Below are positions 35,651 to 47,700 of a stretch of DNA of 64,000 nt, in pieces. A model generated the notes under the pieces. The model worked only from the letters and a program-made list of their open reading frames with translations. It was not told where the DNA came from and ran no database searches. The position numbers were made by a program, and so were the translations under genes. Where the stretch lies: NCBI GenBank assembly GCA_026027325.1, contig JAMSLZ010000002.1:682001-746000 (forward strand), read 5' to 3'. Each line of letters begins with the position of its first letter. The stretch's first letter is position 1. The stretch comes from Actinomucor elegans. Its lineage: Eukaryota; Mucoromycota; Mucoromycetes; Mucorales; Mucoraceae.

Positions 35651-37630
35651 ATATCTATATTGCATTGTAACTTTGAATGCACCTAAAAGCAGCCTTTCAT
35701 CTACCAATGTTGACTACTTTTAGGCACAAGAACTAGCCTTGTGGGATAGCGTTCGTTTGAAGGCATTTATGCTGTTACTTTGCATGTTATTTGAAAGGCA
35801 CTGCACAAAACCAGTAGCCTAGAGTTGGTAGACTTGTAGGCGAACTTTGCTAGAGATGATGTCCACTGCGTGTCGTTAGTGGTCTGGTTTTGTTGCTTTG
35901 CTATTTGATTGATGAATAAGGCTGCCAAAGATAAGTATACTTGCAAATACAATGTACATACTATCATACATGAGTTAAACTGACAGGGAGTTTGTTCTTT
36001 TGTGTCTTTGTACTCTTTCAGTTTTGCTTTTAGATTCTTGCTAAAAGTTCAATATGCATTGTAACTTTGAATGCACCTAAAAGCAGCCTTTCATCTACCA
36101 ATGTTGACTACTTTTAGGCACAAGAACTAGCCTTGTGGGATAGCGTTCGTTTGAAGGCATTTATGCTGTTACTTTGCATGTTATTTGAAAGGCGCTGCAC
36201 AAAACCAGTAGCCTAGAGTTGGTAGACTTGTAGGCGAACTTTGCTAGAGATGATGTCCACTGCGTGTCGTTAGTGGTCTGGTTTTGTTGCTTTGCTATTT
36301 GATTGATGAATCAGGCTGCCAAAGCTAAGTATACTTGCAAATACAATGTACATACTATCATATATGAGTTAAACTGACAGGGAGTTTGTTCTTTTGTGTC
36401 TTTGTACTCTTTCAGTTTTGCTTTTAGATTTCCTGCTAAAAGTTCAATATGCATTGTAACTTTGAATGCACCTAAAAGCAGCCTTTCATCTACCAATGTT
36501 GACTACTTTTAGGCACAAGAACTAGCCTTGTGGGATAGCGTTCGTTTGAAGGCATTTATGCTGTTACTTTGCATGTTATTTGAAAGGCGCTGCACAAAAC
36601 CAGTAGCCTAGAGTTGGTAGACTTGTAGGCGAACTTTGCTAGAGATGATGTCCACTGCGTGTCGTTAGTGGTCTGGTTTTGTTGCTTTGCTATTTGATTG
36701 ATGAATCAGGCTGCCAAAGCTAAGTATACTTGCAAATACAATGTACATACTATCATATATGAGTTAAACTGACAGGGAGTTTGTTCTTTTGTGTCTTTGT
36801 ACTCTTTCAGTTTTGCTTTTAGATTCTTGCTAAAAGTTCAATATGCATTGTAACTTTGAATGCACCTAAAAGCAGCCTTTCATCTACCAATGTTGACTAC
36901 TTTTAGGCACAAGAACTAGCCTTGTGGGATAGCGTTCGTTTGAAGGCATTTATGCTGTTACTTTGCATGTTATTTGAAAGGCACTGCACAAAACCAGTAG
37001 CCTAGAGTTGGTAGACTTGTAGGCGAACTTTGCTAGAGATGATGTCCACTGCGTGTCGTTAGTGGTCTGGTTTTGTTGCTTTGCTATTTGATTGATGAAT
37101 CAGGCAGCCAAAGATAAGTATACTTGCAAATACAATGTACATACTATCATATATGAGTTAAACTGACAGGGAGTTTGTTCTTTTGTGTCTTTGTACTCTT
37201 TCAGTTTTGCTTTTAGATTTCCTGCTAAAAGTTCAATATGCATTGTAACTTTGAATGCACCTAAAAGCAGCCTTTCATCTACCAATGTTGACTACTTTTA
37301 GGCACAAGAACTAGCCTTGTGAGATAACGTTCGTTTGAAGGCATTTATGCTGTTACTTTGCATGTTATTTGAAAGGCGCTGCACAAAACCAGTAGCCTAG
37401 AGTTGGTAGACTTGTAGGCGAACTTTGCTAGAGATGATGTCCACTGCGTGTCGTTAGTGGTCTGGTTTTGTTGCTTTGCTATTTGATTGATGAATCAGGC
37501 AGCCAAAGATAAGTATACTTGCAAATACAATGTACATACTATCATATATGAGTTAAACTGACAGGGAGTTTGTTCTTTTGTGTCTTTGTACTCTTTCAGT
37601 TTTGCTTTTAGATTCTTGCTAAAAGTTCAA
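35651..37630. repeat. tandem array, five copies of a 394/395-bp unit
   Basis: The string TGCATTGTAACTTTGAATGC recurs at 35661, 36055, 36450, 36844 and 37239, giving periods of 394, 395, 394, 395. Copies are about 98-99% identical. Odd copies end GATTCTTGCTAAAAG and even copies GATTTCCTGCTAAAAG, so the array is built of alternating A/B units. The first copy begins imperfectly (ATATCTATATTGCATT) and the last stops at CTAAAAGTTCAA near 37630. It lies 5' of the 477-aa ORF inside the inverted-repeat element. On the minus strand each unit holds a protein-like but interrupted frame. Confidence 0.95.
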
Positions 37631-38034
37631 CTCTCTTTCGTTTATAAGAGGATCCCCATTGGCTTCGCATCATTTTCTGATATGGTAAAGTCCCATACTG
37701 TGTCGTGGTGGCAACACGTCCTCTCCCTGTCTTTGGAAACAAAGGTTGCCGCGGGAAGCTGTTCAGTCGATACAAAGAGACGTTAGATAGAATTTTATTT
37801 TATTTTTATATTAACTGAGAATAAAGCGAATTAGAGAGATCTCCACCATATCTTCAAATTTGGCTTTCCCAATATTGGAATAAGTACTATCCATCTTTTG
37901 CCAAGTTTAAGTGTCGAAATAAATTTTATTAAAATTGGTCAAGACACTCAAATACAAAATCAGTTTTTTGGATTGATAGAATGATCATACAGAATTTATT
38001 TTCCAAAACCTTGAATTCTAAACACAAATCACTG
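37631..38034 (-). repeat. right end of the element, including the right terminal inverted repeat
   Basis: The outermost about 60 nt (37977-38034) are the inverted partner of the left end, finishing CAAATCACTG|TA. The rest (37631-37976) is AT-rich DNA plus a GC-richer patch at 37640-37780. A short ORF at 37580-37786 overlaps the array and is not convincing. Confidence 0.55.
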
Positions 38035-38036
38035 TA

Positions 38037-40977
38037 GTAAGTATGTTTTTATTAAAAGTATAAGCTATAGTCTATAGAAGATATACCATTGATTGTATCA
38101 AATAGGGCTAATCGCCACAGAAGATAGTATATTTTAATTGGTTAACAATGTTTGCATATACGTCTCTCGTGGTTACACCAGATGATATTTTTGAAATAAG
38201 TATTCATGTATATATCAATCTCACAATATGAGAAAGTTATCATGCTCGAGCATTATAGAGATAAAGGTTTTCTCTTTCAGGTACATCCGTTTACAGTTTT
38301 ATACCATGAATTAAAAAAAAAAAGAAAGTTAGTGAAACTTTGTCTACAACTCAGCATTTGTTTCTTTGGCAGCAACTTTTTTACAAAATGTTTCGCAGCA
38401 CTCTAATTGCGCACTCGCATTATTGGCTTTCTATGGTAATATTTCTCTTTTCAAGTATAAAATTTCGGCCAAAATTTATTAATTTGCTGCAGCGCGATAT
38501 TCATTGGACTGCGCCGATTAAATGTTGAATTCCTCGTGTGGCTTTTAGCTTGAAATTTTAAATGATCCCTAACTCAACAGATAACCAAGCAAAATACTCT
38601 CAACTACTTCTCTCTTAACCGATCTTATTGTGTAACTATATCGTGGAATTAGCCGGAGCTGAAAATTCCGTTTTTCCTCTCTAGTACCACATTTTTCTTT
38701 CGTCATTATCATACAAAATATGCATCATTTGAAACAAGTCGAAATGCTCTACAGACTTTATTAAGCATTTAAAGCTCAAATTTGAGCATGTGTTATTTTA
38801 ATCGTTGATGTATATTCCTTTGGGCGTGAAATTTTAATTTCTGTGTATCACAATTCATAAATCGAAAAAAAAAATATCGTGGCTGCAGTAGTATTTAACG
38901 CATAGGATCTCGATCGATCTCGGTCTAACGTCGCATTTATTAAGTACCCCATGTCCATGGCTATTGTATATATTAGAACATTTGTTCAGCTGTAGCATAA
39001 TAGATTGTTTACATATGTAGTCATTGATAATAAATCATATGCATTTTATAATGCAATGCCCAATGGTCTATAGATTACGAACTAATGACGAATCACTTTG
39101 AGAATGAGCTACTACGTCTAGTAGAACACTTCTAATAATGCACAGTAAATACATTATACAAGTTCATATGAATGTTGGATTATCTGCACTTGATAAAACA
39201 ATATTTAATGATTTATAGATCTCCCGACTAAGCTAGACCCAATATCGGATTAGATGTTCATAATCAACTACTGCTTCTGTTAGAATCTTTGTGCTAGATA
39301 AAATGCATTAGATGTATTATACATATTTGATAGCATTTAACAACACATTGTATGTTTAATGATCTTTAGATCTCTCAGTCAATCTTGGTCCAATCTTGGA
39401 TCAGGTGAATATGTCATGTCCGTAATGAGCTACTGCATCTAGTAGAACTTTTGTTCGTCTGTATTTACAGCAAAATGTATTGCGTGTGTTTATAATTAAC
39501 AGTGATTCAAATACATTTCACGACACGATAACTACTAAATCCTTCGACTAATCTCGGCTCAGTCTGATGTTCCATCTGTACAACAAACTACTATGACGCC
39601 TCATTCAATTCTTATTCTTTCATATGCATTTAGTAATTTGAGGAGTTATCTAATCTAGTGCTAAATCGATATGGGGCTGGTTCTCGTAAAAAAAAGCAGC
39701 ATTAGATCGAGAGCATTTAAACTGCCTGTGCATGAGTAGTGAAAAGCTGTCAAAAAGTCTACACTAGCGACACGAAGGCGAATCAAAAATTGTAGCACAT
39801 TGAACTGTGTCACATTAATATACATCATGGATCCAGATGAACTGATTTTTTTACGCGAAACCAATCAAGGTGTTGTGATAAACCGGTATTCGCTTTTGAC
39901 TCCCCCTTTTGTCTCACAACAGCCTAGTGCATTATAGCTAAGCGTCCCTTGTAGTGCTCCGTTATACAAATTAAATTACTCTATGGTTGTTTCAGATCAC
40001 ATAGAAGAAATATGTTGTGTAATGATGAATCATCCCGCCTGCTCTGGTTTGCCACAAGGGATGGAGGATTCAAACGGAGTTTAACGTCTATTTATACTTT
40101 TTTGAATTTGTGATTTATCAAGTCACTTTAGATATATATCTTTTTGTGTAATCTTCTACGACCTTCTCTCTTATTCGTGCCTCGAGAACGCCTTGTTTTC
40201 CTTTTAAGTTATAGCATACAGAATAGGCAAGGCTTAGATAGATATAACATCGTTGTTTTTTGTGGCTATGCAAGTGCTCGAGCCATAAACATCTTGTTTA
40301 CGATTGGTGTTAGTATATTGACTGGTCATTGGTTCTATCATTTCGGAATTAGCAAGGATTTTGGAATAGAACATCAACCCTGTATGCTGGTTCTTTGAGA
40401 TCTCGGCCCTGCATGTTTCCATTGTCAATATTCAGAGTAAAGCCGAGACTTGTAAGTCAACATTGAAAAGGCGTGTGTCGTACAGTTTAAAGCCACCTAT
40501 ATTCACACGAAAATGATGATGTCAAAGTGGGTTACAGTCACCATGAATTTAGATTGGCGCCTTTGTATTTGTTACTAAATAAAGCTCCTTTCTTCTTTTT
40601 TTTTTTTTTTTTTTTCCTTCTATTTCGCCACAAAATAGATCATGGTTTGTCAGCGATATGTCAATAACAGACGCGGAAAATCGGGAATGTGTTACAATCC
40701 AAAAAAAAAGCAGGTGCCGTTATGGTCCCAGTGATGAACATTAAATTCTAGAATAAAAAAATATAAAAAAGACCCCGTAGTATTTATAGTATATCGTTGT
40801 TCTGTAAATAACCAAAAAGAAAAACCGTCACGAGAGCTTAAAGTGTGGCGCATGGCTTGGCACTGTTACAAAAAAAGAAAATCTTGCTCGTGTCACATCA
40901 CATAAAACTAACCAACCTCGCCCACCCCCGCCCCATCTTTTTCCTTTTCCTCTTTTCTCTCTCACTTTTTTTTGTGG
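38037..40977. other. intergenic with tandem R1 repeats and upstream region of the Crz1-like gene
   Basis: No gene supported. The R1 tandem array occupies 38900-39650 (separate entry). ORFs at 39661-39864 and 40144-40428 lack coding character. The stretch 40590-40616 contains a T-run, and 40915-40970 is C-rich then C/T-rich (CCCACCCCCGCCCC), a likely leader or core promoter of the next gene. Confidence 0.5.
38900..39650 (+). repeat. degenerate tandem array of the 'R1' (GATCTCGG) repeat, about five units of about 155 bp
   Basis: Unit cores at about 38905, 39060, 39212, 39368 and 39535. Each core follows the pattern (T)AGATCTC..GACxxATCT(C/T)GGxC, xxxxTCxxATxxxxTx, xxGTxCxxAATGAGCTACT, GC(A/G)TCTAGTAGAAC. 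AT-rich spacer fills the remainder of each unit. The best two units (39212 and 39368) share AGATCTC(C/T)C, CAATCTTGG/CAATATCGGAT, CTGCATCTAGTAGAAC/CTGCTTCTGTTAGAAT. Other single or paired copies are scattered through the window. Confidence 0.6.
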
Positions 40978-42358
40978 ATGACTAACGAAAAGAAAAGCAC
41001 TTCACCTACATTATCCACTCTATTAAACAATACAATGAAAGAGTATCTACCAACGCCAGTGACGCCTGCCTCTGATTTTCCTCAATTTCATCACTCTATT
41101 AAAAAAGAAAATAATAGTGGCTACAGTACATTTTCAGTGATCAAGCCACCGACGCCCAGAGTCCCTACTCCTGCAACTCCTACAGAAGCAAAACCTTATC
41201 CTTGTCCTGAGTGCCATCAAACATTCAGTAGACCCCACAACTTGAAATCGCATTTAACTACTCACTCTTCAGAAAGACCTTTTCAAGTGAGTTATTATTA
41301 GTGGTAATACAATTGTTTATTAATTTTTGTCTATAATAGTGTGATGTGTGTAATCATCACTTTAGGAGACACCATGACCTCAAACGCCACCAAAAGCTAC
41401 ACACAGGCGAAAGACCTTATGTCTGTAAAGACTGTTACCGTTCTTTTGCTAGATTAGATGCATTAAACCGTCACCGACGCGCAGAAGGTGGAACGGCTTG
41501 TAGTGTAGTTCATCAGCAAGTCAAACAACAAGAATCTAACAATCGATCAAAGACTTCTTCTTCAACGAGTCCAACCACCACTACCACTACTACCGCCACT
41601 ACCACTACAACGCCTACTCGTCCAGTCATTCCACAATTACATATCCCTCATCCTGCCACTCATCTTTATCCATCTACTAAATCACCTATACCTCCAACTC
41701 ATTCACCGCCACAACAACCTCAACAACCACAGCCTCAACAACCACAACAACAGCAACAACTACTACCTTCGCCAAGTGCTTTATCTACTTTACCTACCAA
41801 TAATAATAACCATCTCACACCCATTTATCAATCCACTAAAAGTTTACCCTCTACACCTTCATCACCACCTTCTCTTCAGCATCATAACAAATCACCACTG
41901 GGTTATACTTCTTATCAACAGCCTTGGTCACCTTATTCTCGTCCAACCAATCATCATTCACCTAGCAGTGGATCATCCTCATCTTCATCTAGACCCACCT
42001 TACCACCTTTAGTTCCAGGCGGATCACCACCAGCATATCAACAACCACAACCTGAAAGCAAGTTGGAAAAACTGATGCAAGAGAATGAAGAACTGAAACG
42101 TGATATTAATCAAATACGAGCTATTGCCCAAAAAGAATCCAACGCATTAAAATCGCGAGTCCATGATTTAGAAGTCGAGGTAAAACGAACTCATTCATTA
42201 GTATAAATGTATATAACTCACCCTTTTTTTTATGTACATAGAACAAAGTATTACGCTCTTTAATCCATAACCCTGTACAAAATACCAACACAGAGACAAA
42301 TGAAAGTCGGAATAGTAGTAGCAATAGTACAAGTAGCACAAGTAGTATGATTAGCTAA
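40978..42358 (+). CDS. C2H2 zinc-finger transcription factor, Crz1/CrzA-like
   Basis: Three exons. N-terminal Ser/Thr/Pro-rich region (MTNEKKSTSPTLSTLL), then three zinc fingers: CPECHQTFSRPHNLKSHLTTH, CDVCNHHFRRHHDLKRHQKLH and CKDCYRSFARLDALNRHRRAEGGTAC. The last finger ends in Cys after ALNRHRRAEGG, the layout of CrzA/Crz1 third fingers (calcineurin-responsive factors) and also close to Ace2/Swi5. The middle is a long Thr/Pro/Gln/Ser low-complexity region with CAA and CCT repeats, and near the C-terminus KLEKLMQENEELKRDINQIR is a coiled coil that would allow dimerisation, which is unusual for Crz1 homologues. Introns after PFQ (41287-41339) and after EVE. I saw no clear PxIxIT calcineurin site. 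ATG 40978 follows a C/T-rich leader. It converges on the SUR7-like gene, 151 nt apart. Confidence 0.85.
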
Positions 42359-42509
42359 TGAAACGCCCTCTCTTTATTCCCTTCCTTTTTATATACATAT
42401 ATGATACATATATATATATATGTGTGTGTGTGCGTGTCTTCATGTCCTTTATATCAAATAAAAAAAAACCTCATCTATTCTGTATACAACACAATAGTTC
42501 TTGGCGCTT

Positions 42510-43212
42510 TTAAGTCGTACATCCCTTCAGTAATACGGCACTTGCTAAAAACAAACACAGAAAACTACATCCAATCATGGGCACGCAAGGTCCAAGCGTT
42601 GCTTCTAGCTGAGGATATTTGGTAAATGCTGCTTCTTGATACGTACAGTCAATCAGGATCACCAACAATAATGCAAAGGTACAAGCCATCAACACAGTAA
42701 AGCCACGGCTGAAATAGACGTCGCGATATCCGTACAAGTGGCGCTGTTGGCTCATTGTGTACAAGTTCATTAAGAGCGCAATACCAGCAAATACTAGTAA
42801 CAGGATCAGAGCGGGTTCCATGTGTGGGTTATGCGGAGGATGTTTGGGATCCCCCTCTTCTTCACTCATCATGGCTTGTTCAAACAACTGAGGGTACGTT
42901 TCATTGAACAACTCAAACACCCGTTCATCTAAGATTGCATGTCAATTAAAAAAAAAACTGCCCATGTATGCACATACCGAAAGGAATAACCATGATCGAT
43001 TTATCTTGAATACATTCATCTTGGATACAGTAATGATACAAGCCAAAGGTGATTTGAAAGTCGGTAGGTGGGTTTTCTGTCAATTTTATAAAATATGCCC
43101 CTTGCAAGCTTGGTGTTGCGTTACTAATCAAGGTCAATAGTGCTAGTAAAAATCCAATCAAGGTGAAAACTGCGCCTATACAATCTCGGTTCGCTTCAAA
43201 TACAGTGAGCAT
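42510..43212 (-). CDS. SUR7/PalI-like four-pass membrane protein
   Basis: Two exons joined at IPF|DERVFELF over an intron at about 42930-42975. Hydrophobic segments at about residues 14-31 (IGAVFTLIGFLLALLTLI), about 120-140 (ALILLLVFAGIALLMNLY), about 157-176 (GFTVLMACTFALLLVILI) and about 198-218 (IGCSFLCLFLASAVLL). A long extracellular-type loop between the first two carries Cys residues (YHYCIQDECIQD), as in SUR7/PalI and claudin-like fungal proteins, which act in eisosomes, cell-wall integrity or pH signalling. The family call rests on topology and the loop, so it is moderate. Starts MLTVFEANRDC at 43212; stop TAA at 42510-42512. Confidence 0.65.
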
Positions 43213-44554
43213 TGTTCCATCGTTTTTATAAAGAGAGAGAAGGAGGGAGGGAGAGAACAGGCATTGTAGAATTAATAAAGGCTTCCTAAGCGGGTGAAAG
43301 GCAATATATCATGATGAGCTATAATCAATGTCACACGTTGTTATAGCCTATTGAACGGATATAAGGCACTTTTTGTCATGAAGTTTATTAGTGTAAGTGG
43401 TTCGGATGTTGAAAACTTCAGTCTGAGATTTGTTAAGCTATTTCTTTTCTTTTTTTCTTTTCTTTTTTTTTGCTGTACAGCGGATGCTATCGGCTTTTGA
43501 CTCAACCACTTCACTTTAACGCAGTGAATGTAGCATAAAATGAAAGATTTCGGAACTAATCGTGGTTTCATTCGATATAGTATCTTGTGTTGAACATTTA
43601 TACTGATCAAATACGATATTGAGACGATCTCGAGATCGTATAGGTTGATTCATGTTTCCTTGCCGAATTTCCAAAGCTTGAATTTTTTTTAAAAAAGAAA
43701 TTAATTGTGGCCAAGAGGATGGATATTTAGTGCCTACAAATTGAAACTTTGATGTAGAGGGAATATATCTGTAAATTTGTTCTAGATAAACTTAATATCA
43801 TTTGTAGAAAATTATATTTTCGTTTGAGTCACAGGCATTCGATTAAAAAAAAAAAAAAAAAAAAAAAAGATATATAGCCGGAAATACCTAGAGCCTTAGT
43901 AAATTGTCATACAGTGAATCAAGCCTATCCATTGAAAAATAAGATTCTGTGTTCCGTAGGTTCTCTCTATTATAAAGTTCTAGGCTTGTTCATTGTTGAT
44001 ACAGATCCGATCACTTTTATTTTGTAATTTTTGTAAATACTCATAAAGTCAATTCATTGTCCAATGAAAACTATGCCCTGAATATCATTTATAAATTTGA
44101 CTCGCCCTCCAAATCTTTATTGGATGTCGGTAATGTAGACAGATTTTCTTTTTCTGATCAGTTTTAATGACGATCTACTGTGACCAAACATAATGAGCTC
44201 TAACAAAGTTTATCAATATATACTGCATGCCCTGAATGATATTGTTGTATTTACTAATTCCTTTATTTAACTACAATTCATTCATCTAGAAAAAAAGACC
44301 CCTTTTTCATCATAAATGATGGCCAATCAGCTTTACCTCTATATAGTCTACGCAAATCTCAAACAGTAAAGGCTCACACGTAGACATTTCACTGTTTTAA
44401 ACTTTTTTATTGTTCTTTTATTAATGTGTAATTATTATTATAACTTATGTGAATGATATTCTTTTCGCGAAAAAATAAAGAAACAAAAAAAACAAGATTT
44501 ATATATATACAAAATCATAGCAAATCTTTTCATCTAATCTACTTATTCTCGCTT
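43213..44554. other. intergenic
   Basis: Upstream region of the SUR7-like gene (a purine-rich GAGAGAGAAGGAGGGAGGG run at about 43233-43256) and 3' flank of RRP5. A-run of about 24 nt at 43845-43868. The ORF at 43341-43610 is not convincing. No gene seen. Confidence 0.5.
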
Positions 44555-44737
44555 TTATGACATGCTTTCGACGTATGCAAGAGTTCTTTCCTTAACTCGT
44601 TGGACATCGTCCTCGGAGCCATTGGCCTTTTCAAATTGAATCCATTTCTTGAACAAGAACTTCATCTTTTTCGATGAGAATTTCATGGAAGCGACACGCT
44701 CAAAGAGACGTCTATGAAAATACAGATAGATGAGTCA

Positions 44738-44775
<38 letters not shown>

Positions 44776-47700
44776 TAGCCATCTCAACATCACCTGCCTT
44801 GATTTCCATATCTAAATATATATTCCACAGATCTAAACGCTTAGGGTAATTGCTCATGACGCCTTCCAAGATGGTACGACCACGCTCAGCTTCACCGTGC
44901 TTGAACTCTAATTGTGCAAACTTTACGATTGTTTGAACATGTTCATGCTTGGGCAACACTTTGAGACTCTTTTGGAGTAACTCACGAGCATTATCGGCCT
45001 TGTTGTGTTGGAGATAGTAAAGTCCAAAGCCGGTCCAGACTTCGGGGGATTGACCAAACTTCTTGGTCATTTCTTCCCACAAAGCTTCAGCCTTGTCTTC
45101 TTTTTCACTGCGTTCATAGATCTTGACGAGTTGGAGGTATACCTTGAGGGGCTCGCAATAGACTAAAGCGCGCTTAAACACATCTTGAAGTGTTTCGTCC
45201 GTACCAAAATTGTTTTCCAAGTTGAGCAAAGCAACCCAAACGTTCATCTTTTCTTGCTCTTCACGGAAACTGATGGTCTTTAAGGCACGTTCACCAATAT
45301 CACGAGCCTTGGCAATTTCAGAAAGTTGTAATTGGTAAGCCATAAAGTTGATCCACAAGTAAGATGAGTTGGGTGAACCAACAAGAAGACGCTCGAAATC
45401 AGCAGCAGTTTGAGGTGCATTGGTGTTGAGCTCGGCTGTAAGATCTTGGACTTCCTTCTTCTTATTCTTTTTGGACTTGGTATCTTCTTCATCATCGGAT
45501 TCCTCTTCTTCTTCTTCGTCACTGGAATCAACACGATTGTTAATACCGGTCCAATCAAAGTTATCGATGCTTAATGCAGCAGCAGGAGCAGTATTCTCCT
45601 CCTCTTCCTCTTCTTCCTCGGCCTCTTCTTGTGCTTCTTCCTCATCATCTGAAGCTTCTTGCATTTCTTCATCAGAATCATCCACTTCGGGCATCTCCTC
45701 GTCACTATCAGAATCTTCTACCTGTTCTGGCTTCTTTGTACCCTTGGCAGGGGTAGAAGTGCCTTCAACCACGCTCTTCTTCAAAGAAGCTTCTAAACGC
45801 TTCATATCGTGGTCAATGTACATAATCTTGACCTTGACAAGTTGACCAAGCTTGTAAATATCCTTCCATTCCTTTACAAATGAATCAGACAAGTTGGCAA
45901 TCTTGACACGAGCAGCAATCGAGTGGTTCAGTTTGACAAATACACCAACGGGAGCAATGTTACTGACGTAACCTTCATAGACATGACCATGCTTAATATC
46001 TTCAAAGTTCTTGATTTCATTTGACTCAATATCAGGGAAGATGCGAGAAGGTCTCAAAGACACATCTACTTGGCCACGTTCCTTGTTTACATTGACAATA
46101 GCAACACGTACCACCTGGCCTTCCACGCAAGAAGCAGTAGGATCTTCAGTGTAGGTATCGGCAATATCTGTCAAATAAGCCTTACCAGCAATCTTGCTTG
46201 TAATGCTCACAAGAAGACCAGTGACCTTGTTGACTTTCTTGATCACGGCATTCATGACTTGACCTTCTTCCAAATCAGCGATGTCTGTGATACGAGGTGC
46301 AGAAGCGTCTTCAGCATTCATAAAGTCAATAGAAGGCTTATTGGCATCGACAGCAAGTACAATAGCACGGATAGCTTGACCGGTAACAAAGTTCTTTGTG
46401 AGATTGTTACAGACATTGGGGTCAGATGAAGCCAATTGCTTTTGGATAGTACCGATTGTGTGAGTACCGATGCTGACATGAAGATAGGCAGGATGGATAT
46501 CAGAAATGAAACCAATGAATTCTTCTCCCACCTTGATGTTACGTACTTCACGAGAGTTGTCGACCTCGCTATTCAATCGCAAAGAACATTCGACGTGTTG
46601 CTTGGCCTTGGAAGCACGGGTGATGGGCAAGTAGGTGTTGAGCTTGGTGTTGCGGATACCCAATACCTTGACTTGGATTTCTTGCTTTATTCTGAACTTG
46701 CTCAAAGGGTTCTTGAGGTTCTTGATTTCATTAAAGGAGTTGTAAACTTCAGTGATATGGACACGACCCTCAATATCATCGGGGAGAGTAAGCGTAAGAT
46801 GGTTCTTCTTGATTGATTTGATGGTAGCGGTGACGAGTTTACCGGGTGCAAGGGCTTCATTCTTAGCTTCACGCTTGGCATCAAGCTTGGCTTTCTTTTC
46901 AGCTTGCTTTTCAGCCTTCTTCTTGGTGTTGATGAAAGAAACCAACATCTTGTTTTCTTCGCGATCAATACGCAATACAGTAGTCTTGACAGTTTGACCG
47001 ATATTGAACACTTCACCCAAATTGGCAACACGAGTTTCTGTCATTTCGTTACCAGGAGCAAAAGCAGCAAAGCCGTTATAATAAGAAACAATACAACCAT
47101 TGTTCTTGATAGCAATAATGACACCGTGGCTAACATCATCCACTTCACAATCAGAGATATCCTTAAAGATAGGGTATTCACTGTTGATCAAAGACTTTTT
47201 AAGAGTCAAAATGACCTTTTGCTTCACAGTATCTGTCTTTAACACACGGCATTGGATCTTCTTGCCGACCTTGAACTTGAATTCGGGACGTGTCAACTTG
47301 ACATCGGCCATATGCATAGTAGGCACAAGACCACTGATGGACTTGGAGACCTTGACAATAATACCAGCAGGAATCAAACGTTCAACTTCACATTCAACCA
47401 TGGAACCGATCTCAATATCAGCAACACGTAAGAATTTTTCAGCCAATACACTTGCTTCCAAAGACAAAACAAGAAGAGCATCCACAGGATTGTAAGTCAA
47501 AACACGAGCACGATGGGTAGAACCAATCTTAAACTTGCCAGTGGTAGGAGAAACGGAAGCAACATGTTCATCTGCAAGACGAGAGATGTGGACATAGCCT
47601 GAAACACCATCTACACCATCCAAAGTGACCCAAACACCAGCGCTGCTAACGCGAGCAACCTTGACATTCTCCAAAAATGAACCAGTAGGGAAAACTTCAG

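Larger units (their letters stand above)
33838..38034. mobile_element. 4.2-kb TA-flanked inverted-repeat element with one unknown ORF and a tandem array
   Basis: The left end reads TA|CAGTGATTTGCAAGATTTTG (from 33836); the right end, on the other strand, reads TA|CAGTGATTTG (from 38036) and then, after an 11-nt insertion, CAAGGTTTTGGAAAATAAA, which matches the left CAAGATTTTGGAAAATAAA at 18 of 19. A third block, AAATTCTGTATGAT, is also shared (left about 33912, right about 37985). TA dinucleotides abut both ends, as in Tc1/mariner target-site duplications. Inside are an intronless 477-aa ORF pointing to the left end and five 394/395-bp tandem repeats 5' of it. No DDE transposase is recognised. 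It could be a non-autonomous element with captured cargo, or an undescribed element type. Confidence 0.6.

Noticed and set aside
35651..37630. Possible CRISPR-like or rDNA spacer repeats
   Set aside because: Units are about 394 bp, nearly identical and contiguous with no unique spacers; no rRNA motif is present. It is a plain tandem array inside a eukaryotic element.
40144..40428. 84-aa plus and 64-aa minus ORFs
   Set aside because: They overlap each other, the plus one has no proper ATG context, and neither shows motifs or plausible splice partners.
45420..45845. 141-residue Ser-rich ORF on the plus strand inside RRP5
   Set aside because: It is the reverse complement of the acidic Glu/Asp linker of RRP5; Ser runs arise from GAA/GAG and GAT codons read backwards. 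Other long plus-strand ORFs over RRP5 are shadows too.
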